Source: Haliclona indistincta
Lineage: Eukaryota > Porifera > Demospongiae > Haplosclerida > Chalinidae
Assembly: GCA_964017065.1 (NCBI GenBank)
Contig: OZ024788.1
Span: 11,096,457 to 11,160,456 of the forward strand
Length of the DNA: 64,000 nucleotides
Reading direction: 5' to 3'
A model generated the notes under the pieces. The model was not told the origin of the DNA. It saw only the letters and a list, made by a program, of their open reading frames with translations, and made no database searches. Shown one piece after another: positions 53,190 to 63,275 of the stretch; the stretch's first letter is position 1; each line of letters starts with the position of its first letter. The position numbers were made by a program, and so were the translations under genes.

Positions 53190-55604
53190 TTAGGTAATAG
53201 TAGATTTAATTCGTTTTTTAAAGTAATAGAGAGTAGAAAGAGCTTTCGTGGAGTGAGGGAGAGAGTTCCAGAGGCGGGAGGCAGAAGGGACAAATGAGTG
53301 GAAGGAAGCAGATGAACGAGAGAAGGGAACAGAAATATTTAGTGGGTCAAAGTGGCGGGAGAGTCTAGAGGAAGGATTGACAAAAGAGAAGATAGAAGGG
53401 GGGAAATAGTGAAGATCATTAAGAAATTTGAAAGTGAGTATTAGTTTAGTCTGAGTGCGGCGAGAGGAGAGGGTAGGTAAGTTAGTAGACTTGAGAAGAT
53501 AGGAATAATTAGAGGACCAGTTTTTAGAGCAGAGTTTGAGGGCGAAGAATTGGACTTTTTCAAGGGAGCGAGAATCACCAGAAGAAACAGGAGGAGACCA
53601 GACAGAGGAACAATAGGATAAGTGGGGGAGAACGAGAGCACGGTATAGACAGAGAAGAGTTTTTGGGGATGAGAACTGATAAAAGTGACGAAAAATGGTA
53701 CCTAAAACTTTTCTAGATTTTGAACAGACAGACTTGATGTGAGGAGACCAGGAGAGATTAGAGCACAGGAGTACACCTAAATATTTGTAGGAAGAAACAC
53801 ACTCTAAACGGTTATTATTAAGAAAAAGAGGAGGGAGAGAAGAGAGGAAGGGTGAAGGTTTACGAGTGATAATCATGTACTTAGTTTTATTTGTATTAAC
53901 ATTAAGAAGGTGAGTGGATAGCCAGGAAGTGATTAAATTAATGTTAGATTGGACAGAGAACATACAAAAAGGAGATGAGATGGTGTGAGAGAGAAGAATA
54001 TCATCAGCATAGAGGGTGAGATTAACAGAAGAAGAAAAAGGGAGGTAGGACAAGTCATTAAGATACAAAATAAACAACAAAGGGCCAAGAATGGAACCCT
54101 GGGGAACACCAGAAACAACATGAGATTTGGAGGAGAAGGAACCATTAACAATAACTTGTTGAGTACGGTTACATAAATAACTATGAAACCAAAACAAGAG
54201 ATGAGGGGGGAGGTTTAGAGAAGATAGAGAGTTAAGAAGAGGTTGGTGGGGTACAGAATCAAAGGCCTTAGAGAGGTCAAAGAAAACAGCACAAACAGAT
54301 TTATGTGAGTCAAGAGAGGAAAACCATGAGTTAACAACAGAAATTAGAGCAGACTCAGTGGAAAAACCGGGGCGGAAACCGAACTGAGAATTAGAGAGAA
54401 GGTTGTTTGACATACAAAAATCATATAGAAAGTTAAAAATGTGACGTTCAAGTAGTTTGCTAACAATGGACAATAAAGAGATGGGACGGAAATTAGAAGG
54501 TGAAGAAGAGTGAGAGGAGGATTTAGGAATAGGGACGACAAAGGCATTTTTCCAATCAGAGGGGAAGGAACAGGATGAGATAGAAGAGTTAAAAATTAAA
54601 GATAGAGGTAAAGAAATGGAATGAGCTGTGTTGCGGAGCATAAGGGCAGAAATACCGTCTGGACCGGGAGCAATGTTAGTGGGTGAATTAAGGATGAGAT
54701 CGAGCACATTGTCGGGAGAACATAAGAGGGAGGGAGGAGTAGAGATAGGAGGAGGAGGAGAGGATGGAGAAGAGAGAGGAGGAGAAGAGGAGTTAAAACA
54801 GGAAGAGAAATATGAGTTGAGAACATTTGCTTTAGAAGTAGGAGTAGAGGCTAGGACGTCATTAAAGGATAGAGAAGGGATGGAAGAGTGCGATTTGCGT
54901 AGCTTCTTTATTTTGGGCCAGAAAGATTTAGGATTAGAGGTGAGAGACTTAAAGAAACAAGACTTAAGTTTTCTGAGATATGAGACAACTTTATTACGAA
55001 GGGAACGATAGAGGCAGAGGAGGGAAGTTGAACCAGAACGTTTAGCAGAACGGAAGGCAGAGTTTCTTTGTTTAATAAGACGTAAAGCTTTGTTATTAAG
55101 CCAGGGGTGAGGAGGAAGAGTGGAGGGAAAAGAGACTTTAGAAGGAATACAAATGTGCATGGTGCGGAGGAAGAGTTCTTTGAAGATAGTCCAAGAGGTA
55201 TCAGGACACGGTGGAAGAATTTCAGACCAGGGAATAGATGAAAGGATCTCATTAGCACGATCAAAGTCAGCCTGATTGTAGAGCCAGACATGACGAGGGG
55301 GAGCGGAAGATGAAGGTTTAGGAGAGAGCATAGGTATAGAGAAAAGAATAGAATTGTGATCAGAGGATGACACAGGAGGAAGAATAGAGCAGGAAAGAGG
55401 GGAGACAGAGGAAGGAACAAAAACAAGGTCAATAATAGAAGGAGAGCCAGAGTGAGAGTAATGAGTGGGTTGATTAATAATTTGTTTTAGGTCATACAGG
55501 TCAGAGAGAGACTTTAGTTTGTAAAAGAGAGAAGAATGAGAATTAGAGAAATTAACATTAAAGTCACCTAATAAAATTAAATTTAGGAGCAGAGAAGGAC
55601 ACAC
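53190..55604 (-). CDS. LINE ORF2: endonuclease C-terminus and reverse transcriptase
   Basis: About 804 codons open without interruption. Residues 12-19 LGDFNVNF and 80-85 SSDHNS are the last motifs of the apurinic-type endonuclease; the N-terminal half of that domain is absent. Reverse transcriptase follows: FRPISLLS at 372-379, FFDLSKAFDSVPH at 441-453, SGVPQGSILGP at 498-508, LYADDILL (catalytic YADD) at 531-538 and YKYLGVLL at about 607-614. It would copy its own RNA at a nicked target, but the truncated endonuclease makes this copy non-autonomous. Unbroken RT frame implies recent insertion. The ORF probably continued upstream before truncation; the first Met shown (non-ATG) is not a real start. 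Confidence 0.92.
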   Translation of the reverse strand: MCPSLLLNLILLGDFNVNFSNSHSSLFYKLKSLSDLYDLKQIINQPTHYSHSGSPSIIDLVFVPSSVSPLSCSILPPVSSSDHNSILFSIPMLSPKPSSSAPPRHVWLYNQADFDRANEILSSIPWSEILPPCPDTSWTIFKELFLRTMHICIPSKVSFPSTLPPHPWLNNKALRLIKQRNSAFRSAKRSGSTSLLCLYRSLRNKVVSYLRKLKSCFFKSLTSNPKSFWPKIKKLRKSHSSIPSLSFNDVLASTPTSKANVLNSYFSSCFNSSSPPLSSPSSPPPPISTPPSLLCSPDNVLDLILNSPTNIAPGPDGISALMLRNTAHSISLPLSLIFNSSISSCSFPSDWKNAFVVPIPKSSSHSSSPSNFRPISLLSIVSKLLERHIFNFLYDFCMSNNLLSNSQFGFRPGFSTESALISVVNSWFSSLDSHKSVCAVFFDLSKAFDSVPHQPLLNSLSSLNLPPHLLFWFHSYLCNRTQQVIVNGSFSSKSHVVSGVPQGSILGPLLFILYLNDLSYLPFSSSVNLTLYADDILLSHTISSPFCMFSVQSNINLITSWLSTHLLNVNTNKTKYMIITRKPSPFLSSLPPLFLNNNRLECVSSYKYLGVLLCSNLSWSPHIKSVCSKSRKVLGTIFRHFYQFSSPKTLLCLYRALVLPHLSYCSSVWSPPVSSGDSRSLEKVQFFALKLCSKNWSSNYSYLLKSTNLPTLSSRRTQTKLILTFKFLNDLHYFPPSIFSFVNPSSRLSRHFDPLNISVPFSRSSASFHSFVPSASRLWNSLPHSTKALSTLYYFKKRIKSTIT

Positions 55605-55610
55605 GCCTTC

Positions 55611-55796
55611 GCCTTCGCCTTCTTCACACGCCTTCGCTCACAGGCACACCTCCCTCTGTTTTCTACCAACAAATACAATAGGTGGCATTCCTCCACCTAT
55701 GCCTCACAACTCTATAGCTGTTAAATTTCATGAATATTAAATACCCCACCCGCCACCTTAAGGGTGGAAATCCCAAACATCGGGATTACGAATATT
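55611..55796. other. Junction sequence with 'cgccttcgccttcg' repeats
   Basis: Short region with a small 'ccttcg' tandem repeat next to the truncated LINE end, then AT-rich sequence. No gene. Confidence 0.4.
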
Positions 55797-56335
55797 TTGG
55801 TTTCTACTGTTAGTTGAAGGTTTGGTCAGTCACACTGATCACCCAAGAAAGTCGCCATTCGTCTTGTGGGCGTAGCAAGCCCCACCCAATGATGACGAAA
55901 AGTTGCGTTTCTTTCCTGAGCATGCCACACCCACACAAAATGTCAGACATAAACTTTGGTAGACAAGGAAGAAACGTATGTATCGGATTTTGCAAAAAGG
56001 TCTCTGTCTGTAAGTTACAGAGGGGCGAATATTTAATGAGAACAAACGATTTCGGCAAAAATCCCCTACCAGCAAGAGCGATGGAAGAAGATACATCTCC
56101 TTTTGCCAGAGCGCCAAAAAAATGCCACCTGACGCCCTCCCGCCCTCCCCACCCACCCCTATGTGGGTCTCTGGTGATTGCCGAGTACGAAATAATTTTG
56201 TTCCAAATACGGCAAGTGCTACTGGAGTGTGGGTACACCCATTTTCCTTGTAAAACGGGCAAGTAATAGCCAGGACACTGTAGATTATATTGTGCAAAGG
56301 GCAGCAAGAAAGAAAAGTTCGGGTTTTCCTGGCTT
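55797..56335 (-). repeat. Dispersed 530-bp repeat, copy 2 (inverted)
   Basis: Inverted partner of 47160-47690; ends 'ttctactgttagttgaaggt' and 'gttcgggttttcctgg'. Small indels separate the two copies. Confidence 0.75.
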
Positions 56336-56678
56336 AAAACACAAACACAAACAGAGCCTGCCAGCTGTGTCCTGTTCTAGTGCATGTGTACTATGTTGTC
56401 TATAGTGATACAAACAGCATATCATGTTGCATCACATATCACTAGCATTGTTACAATGTGTACTAATACTATCAACAAGCACCTCTATATACCCTCCCTG
56501 GCATACAATGCTTGTATAGACTACTGCTATAAACAAGCCAAGAGGGTATTTTGAACATGATTATGTTCATGTACATCAAGAGGAAACAGAGTATCGGCCG
56601 GTGAAGTATCGGTATCGGTAAATAACATCAGTTAGACTAGCACACTTTGCCCGCTCCCTATAATATCACTACTCAGTC
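56336..56678. other. Upstream region of NLR-7
   Basis: No gene. The last 60 bp ('actagcacactttgcccgctc' and on) match the proximal upstream region of NLR-2, but the longer conserved upstream block is absent, so NLR-7 has only a short piece of the shared promoter region. Confidence 0.45.
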
Positions 56679-59600
56679 ATGGCGAAAAATAATTCAGGAG
56701 ATACCACAGCAATGCTACAACCAGCTGGCTGGAACCAGCAGTGCTCAGAGGAGCATTTGGCTAAGATTGCCATGTTGATTACTGAATGGCGAGCAGTCTC
56801 TCCTTTCCTGGGACTCACAGAAGCCGAGGAGATTGCTATACTAGGGTCCAACCCTCATTCTGTGCCTGCTCAAAAGATTGCAATGCTGAGAAAATGGAAG
56901 CAGAAACGAGGAGCAAAGGCCACGTACAAGCGATTGTGTCGGGTATTCAGAGATTGTGGCTCGCTTGATCTAGAAGAGAAAGTAACAGAACTGCTGGTAG
57001 CAGAGAGTAGCAGCTCTTCAGACGAGGAAGGTGAGAAACAGAATTGGGAAGAATATATAGGGGCTCGAAAACATGACACCTTAATCTGTGTACTAACTGC
57101 ATGGTATGATTCTGTCTTTGTTATGACTCATTGCAGGTGTGGAAGGAGCCATCAAACAGCCTGTGAGAGGAGACCAAGGTTTGATACATATTCCTGCACT
57201 AATTCATATTTGTGTTAGCGACTCCATTTTCATTACTCCTCTCACTACACAGGTACATCACTCACTGTGTATGTGGACAGACTCAAGAGAGTCTACCAAA
57301 ATCCACCTCCAACATGGCTTCCACTACCGAATTGCAAGCACATCAAATTAGCAATGACAAAGGAGAAGGGAATGAGACACGGACGAGAACCTGATGCACA
57401 GATCGAGTGTAGAGTTAAAGGCGAGATAGAGCCACTCATGGATAGTAAGGTGCTGGTAGATATGGATAACATCTTTAATGATGGCACCTTTGAGAATGCT
57501 CGTAGACCGTTGGTAATTCTTGTAGAAGGAGCATTAGGGTCAGGCAAGACCAGCCTGGCCTATCACTACTGCCAGAAATGGGCAGAAGGTAACCTGAGCA
57601 TGTTTGACGTTGTGGCTCTTGTCTATCTGCGTCACCCAGCTGTTCATTCAGCAGGGTTGGACTTGACCTTACACCAGCTTCTCCTCCTGGCCTGTGCAAG
57701 CGATGGCAGTCAAAGATTCGATGGTACCATAAGAGAGATGGTCCAATGTGTTGGGAGAGACTTGAAATTGCTTCTAATTCTAGATGGGTGGGATGAAGCA
57801 CCGGCATGCCAGCGAAATCTTCCAGATCCAAAATGCCCTCCCGACAATTCATATCTCGGGAAACTCCTTCGTTCTGTTTCATCCAACACTACCATCCTCA
57901 TCACCTCTCGTCCTGACTCCTCACTGGACCTACACAACAGAGCCAATGTTAACCGAGTGGAGATTCTTGGGTTCACTAAGGAGAGCGTTCATGACTACTT
58001 ACAGGAAGCATTGTCTACTCAGCTATCCTCTGATGAAGTAAAAGATAAGATAGTGAAATTGAGAGATCATTTCCTGAAATACCCAGCCATTGAAAGCAGC
58101 TGTTATATACCACTCAATGCTGCCATTCTTATACTCGTGTATCTGGAACACAACCGTACTCTACCCACCACCCACTATGAGCTACTCTATCAGCTTCTAC
58201 TGTGCTGTATCAACCGTGAGGTGACAACACGTCATTCACAAACCTTGTCCACAGTATCCTCACTTGATGACCTTCCTTGTGACCTCAAAGAACAGCTAGA
58301 CAGCATCTGCACACTTGCATACGAGGGAATCATGCAAAACAAAGTAGTCTTCACACAAGATGAGCTTCCATCTATCTTGCGTACACCTGCACAAGAGGAT
58401 CTCCCCGCCATGGGAGTGCTTCAGAGGGTCCAGTGGTTCAGTATTAGCAGCAAGATAATGTCCTACAACTTCATTCACCTCTCAATACAAGAACTGCTTG
58501 CTGCTTATTGCATCTCTAAGATGGAAGAAAGTGAGCAGGTGAGAGTGTTCCAAACCCTACTTGGTGAGCCTCGGTTCTCTGCTGTACTACAGTTCTATGC
58601 TGGGTTCACCAAGCTCACCAATCAAGGTGTACGAAACATTATCACTGGAACAGATTTCACTGGCTACAAGTCATCACAGCTTTCTCTGCTCAATTACATG
58701 AGATGTTTCTTTGAGGCTCAAGTTTGCGATCAGTCATTCTATCAGCAAATTGTACCAAAACTGAATGGAAAGTTGTATTTAAAAGACGTCAATATGAGTT
58801 CACTAGACTGTGCGGCTTTTGGATATTTCTTGGCATTTTTTCTCAGGAACACTGGTGAACTATATGTAAACATTCCTATAACGGTTTACCTCTCTTCATG
58901 TAGTATTGATGACCACTCATTGTGTGTACTGATGGGAGAGCTCTCCAATCATGCTGAGGCATCCAGAGAAGGTATCTTAAACGGAGTGCAAGAACTGAAT
59001 ATTATTGGTAACAAGATTGGAGACAAAGGAATAGCTTACATTGCCACTGCTCTTCACACAAACACCACCATTAGAACACTTAATGTTGGTCATTGTGGCA
59101 TATCTAACGTGGGTGCAGAGTCACTAGCTAGAGCACTTGCTGTTAACACGTCACTGCAGAAGCTAGATATGGGTGATAACAATATTGGGTACAATGGAAT
59201 AAGTGAATTTACGACTGCTCTTCAAACTAACACTACTATAAAAGAACTGTCTTTCTTTGGTTGCTCCAGTTGGATGACAGACCAGGAAGTGCTGTTATTG
59301 TCATCAGCTATACAACACTTGTCCATGGAACGATTGGAATTAGACTTTTCATGTACAGATCCAGGCAACACACTAAAGAAGATTGGAGAGAGTGTCAGGA
59401 GGAGCAAGCTAAGAGTACTAGCACTAGCATGTTTCCCACCACAATCACCAGTTAAACCTGATATGAAGAAAGCGAGAGAATGGGCAGAGTGTCTGGAGAT
59501 CGGTGGTAAAGGCCTGATACAGTCTCAGGAGAACAGTCCGCTACGAACACTTTACTTGACTACTCATTGTAATGATTATAACATAGAACCAATTTTTCTT

Positions 59601-59705
59601 GAACAAGTACGACAAACACTCAAAGTAACAGAAGCAACAGTCAACACAGCAAGAAAACAGAAAGGACTACCACTACTTCATCACGCTTTTTTTTTTTTTG
59701 TTTAA
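56679..59705 (+). CDS. NLR-7: DEATH-NACHT-LRR receptor, intact
   Basis: Exons 56679-57030, 57137-57178 (42 nt, GVEGAIKQPVRGDQ) and 57253-59705 give 948 codons with phase-1 joins. The N-terminus begins MAKNNSGD instead of MAESISGD; the DEATH domain is otherwise typical. P-loop GALGSGKT at 224-231. The stretch between P-loop and Walker B carries a third sequence version (DGSQRFDGTIREMVQCVGRD, about 57703-57762). Walker B is LLILDGWDEA. The LRR part has a 5-codon insertion before the first cysteine strand (VNIPITVYLSSCS) and strands LNIIGNKIGDKG, LNVGHCGIS and LDMGDNNIG. The C-terminus ends HHAFFFFV, encoded by a T run at 59687-59699, so length variation or sequencing error there would change the end. 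Its stop is 77 bp from the terminal aminopeptidase exon. Confidence 0.92.
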
Positions 59706-59781
59706 TACAATAACAACATCTGTAATATCAAAGTTGTTGTATTGGAACATGAACGCTATTTTGTCTGCTTGTGTCTCTAGC

Positions 59782-62700
59782 TCACTCTGTTGTGATATTA
59801 TTGTCTACATCAGTGAAATTGTTGAAGTAGCTCTGGAGTAGTGAAAACAATGTATTGTATCAGTTGCTCTACTCACATCATATACTTACCTCAAACAGCA
59901 TAGTGGCTTGTATCACTCCTGTTGTACAACACATCTCACGAATCGAGTGCATACTCAATTGAGGAGTACCAATATCTGAGAGAGAGAATAAAGCAACAAT
60001 GTAACATTTCTGTGCAATCGTGTTTGTGAACGCATTGTTTTTCCGGACAACTAGCATGTGTATAGGGCAACACCCAAATACACTAATTTACTGAATTGAG
60101 CTGAATTGGGTAATTTTTAGTGAGCCCATAATTAGTGAGAAGTGCTTGACCTGAGAGTGCATGAAGGTTAGGTATGTACAACTGGGGAATGCAATGTGGG
60201 TGCAATGAAGTGGAGGTGACAAAGCTTTCAGCAAAAGACTGTCGGATACAGATGAGAATTGTGATACCAGCAACCCATAAGGACACTAGGAACAGTATAT
60301 TGGTAAACACAGCAGCTCAATCAACAGGCTATATAGGCACGCTAAGCCAGCTTGATGCTCCACCACTTCTGAGCTGGGTCATGCAGCATCATCATCTGTT
60401 ATTAATGCTTTATCCACACCAGCCTCTCAATACTGACATTGACATTATGACACTATCAGTGCTCAGGCTAACCCATGCACACAATGACAATACATGTAGT
60501 TCTTGTGTTTACAGCAGTCATGTCCACTCACCCACAGTCCTCATTCCTAGTTTAGCCGACATCATTGGACCAATAGTGGAGCTACAGTGACTATCATTAC
60601 GTACTATCACCTCCTGCATGGAGATACACTTAGTTAGCATTTCAATGGTTAGCATTGAAATGCTAGCACAACACCCTACACATGGTGATATAGATACCAA
60701 CTATGAACTTGTAGCTTCCGAATGCGTAAAGGTAGCAATAAACATCCATGATGTAAAGGCGCTCCACGTACGTAAAGCCATAAAGTATGTAAAGGTGTAT
60801 TACAGTAGTATCTCTTACCTCATGTAGCATTGGTTGATGATTCTGTTCATGCTTCTCTCTATAAACACAGATATACATGGTATATGGTAATTGTGTACAT
60901 GATCATCATGTGTTGCAGTGGAGCATGAACTATTTTACATACACATAATTTGGTCGTATGACCAGTGACTCACGGGTAGTTAGGGTGTACTCCGTGTGCC
61001 TGATCAGCACTGACCAGAAATGATTTAGAGACTCATGTAAAACCCCAACAATGACCTGAAGAAGAGAAAGATTAATTATCATGAAATTTGAGGTGAACAG
61101 GTTACAGCTGGGAAGGCATCAGCTAGACACAGCTCTAAGTCCATGATGTCAGTTGGTTGGCAGTTGAGTGAGTCTGCCAGCATCTTGATAAGCAGTGAGT
61201 GATGATTAGGTGAGAGAGAGAGATTTGCACCATAATATTAAAATTTTTGTGTTAGAGTATATCAACATGCAGAGGTTTTCAGATGTATGATATATCGGCA
61301 CTTAAAGATTCACAGTCACTTTCCATTTTTAGTCATAGATACGTAGTAGAAAACAATTTTGGTAATGACTATTCCATACCCCTGAAGGAGGAGAGCATTC
61401 TGTAGCAGCTGATGTACAAGATCCCTCTAATTGGACAGCAGCTTGAGTAGCAAGCACTGGAATACTGGAATACTGAGAGGAAAAGAAAATCCTAGTTAGA
61501 GATCACCGTAAGACTGTAGGTCCAGTAAAACTATAATAAAATTATGTAGTCTAATAGAAAGCATAGGACAACATACATGTGTGTCTCATGTGTGTGTGTT
61601 GGGACTGGACTCTCTGTGTACGTCAGCATGAGCCAGGTGGATACAGATATTGGGAACCTTTAGTATCGGCTTATCAATGTGGACTAGGCCTTGAGGAGTC
61701 TGAGAGAGAACATACTTTTATAATGTTCTCAGCAGGTGAGAACATTATCTAGAGCCTATGGCTTTTATAGGTTAGGCTATAGGTTGTTAGGTAGTTACAT
61801 CATATCTGTTAGTAAATCTGTGACATAACACTTCCCTTATACACACAGCGGCATCACTGGTTGCCAGGTGCCTAATCACCAACAGGCAAAACAGAGCAGA
61901 TCACACATGATGCAACACATAGTTCGATAATTATTGAAAAAGCAGATATGGCAGTGTTGAGCAAAATTTGAGCACCACTAGTGCAAAACAGTAACTTTCC
62001 AGCTTATGTTCACATTAACTAGTCAGCTGTCAATGTTTGCGATAGTCTCACAACAATTTAAATTGCGCTGTATCGCGTTACAACTGTAAATTCCTGCTGT
62101 GACGCTACGTTACATGTATATCATTTAGATGCAATACACTGCTAACCGTAATTTAACAAGCCTTTTTCAGACATGCCCCTAAAGAGCACTTTAAGTTTGA
62201 CATAGTCGAGCTGGCTTCACATCAAAATTTCTATAAAACGACAAACATTTACACCACCATCACCACCACTGATACCAGTGGTAGTGTGACTGGTTTGAGA
62301 GGTCATGTAACATGACTGGACGTCTCAGTCACAGTGTAGCAGTACAGCTGTTACAAGAGGCACTATGATGACTGATTTGGGTCATAGACAACACCTGGTT
62401 CACCTGGTTTGTAACACCTGGTTCACATTAGCTATAAGTAAACCCTCTTATCAGTGAAGCAAGTGTCACACGAGGTGGATGCACTCTTTATTGACACGCC
62501 CGGAGCATTATAGGTCTAAGCAAACGCAGGCATTTGAGTCGCATCGGCACCAGTGCTAGCTGATTGGACCTATTCACTTTAATACCTAGATAGCTATAAG
62601 CCTGTGTTAAGCCTTTAAACAACCTGTCCACTAATAATGAACAAGTGGACATTTGGGCACACTATCAACCAGTACATTGTGCAAGTATCTAACCTTGACA

Positions 62701-63165
62701 ATAACTCACCCAGCTAGTTTGAGATCCCTGTCAAACCAGGTATGCCATATTCCTCCACCATAGCACTCCACCCCTACACTGATATACCCACAGCATTGCC
62801 GTGACGACCGTGGCTTCACCTGCAATGAATACAGCAATGAATGCTCAGAATACAGCAATGATACTAACATGCTTGAAGGAACCAGTTTGTTCAACAAATT
62901 GTATAACTATGTACCACACAGACCTCAGTATAAAATATTTTAGGATAATCAAAACTGCTGACGACACAGGTTTGCCCTAGCACTTCAAAAGCTTGATGTC
63001 GCACAAAATAATTACACCAACTGTTGTATACACACATGTGCATGTACACATGTACCTTGAGACAAGGACTGTCAGTATGTGCTCCTACAATAGTGAATCC
63101 ATTGCCTGGAGTGTACTTACCACCAACAGCAAACACTATGATAGTAGAGAAGTTATTGGTGAAGA
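59782..63165 (-). pseudogene. Aspartyl aminopeptidase remnant 6 (longest)
   Basis: Keeps terminal exon, MHSIRE exon, truncated exon 14 ([20 protein letters not shown]; the NANQRYATT half replaced by 'cacttagttagcatttcaatg'), exon 13 ([12 protein letters not shown]), part of exon 12 ([16 protein letters not shown]), then a deletion to exon 8 ([10 protein letters not shown], about 61107-61210), exon 7 ([11 protein letters not shown]), exon 6, then repeats, exon 5 and exon 4. Exons 9-11, with the LDEFIFAPR and FDNEE metal ligands, are missing, so no active enzyme is possible. Valuable as the empty-site comparison for the 574-bp transposon and for the 38-bp minisatellite. Confidence 0.88.
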
Positions 63166-63179
63166 CTGAGTAATAGAGG

Positions 63180-63275
63180 AGAGAAGGGAGGGAGGAAGGA
63201 GAGAGGCATAGGTAGGTATAAGGAGGAGGGAGAGAGGAAGGGGGAGAGAGAGAGAGAGAGCGAGGGAGAGAAAGT
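63180..63275. repeat. Polypurine tract next to exon 4 of remnant 6
   Basis: GGGA/GAGA/GGAA repeats adjoining the exon-4 border, as in the other copies. Confidence 0.8.

Larger units (their letters stand above)
52186..55610 (-). mobile_element. 5'-truncated LINE (non-LTR retrotransposon)
   Basis: Minus-strand element ending in a poly(A) tail seen as 29 T at 52186-52214. It comprises one ORF (55604-53190), a 3' UTR with an A/C-rich stretch on + (53012-53172), and a TTAA-flanked insertion at 52256-52907 in the 3' UTR. The 5' end is lost inside the endonuclease domain, the usual fate of LINE copies. No clear target-site duplication seen. Clade not assigned; motifs fit the Jockey/CR1/RTE-like apurinic-endonuclease group. 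Confidence 0.88.

Noticed and set aside
52892..53293. 133-codon Phe/Leu-rich minus-strand frame resembling a membrane protein
   Set aside because: Mostly translation of the A-rich low-complexity tract in the LINE 3' UTR.
55810..56307. 165-codon minus-strand ORF and its relative at 47208-47663
   Set aside because: The two DNA copies are similar but open frames are in different registers separated by indels, so there is no sign of coding constraint.
19168..59705. Operon-like or prokaryotic interpretation of the head-to-tail genes
   Set aside because: Introns with GT-AG borders, NACHT-LRR-DEATH architecture and LINE/MITE content are eukaryotic; no ribosome-binding sites are expected.
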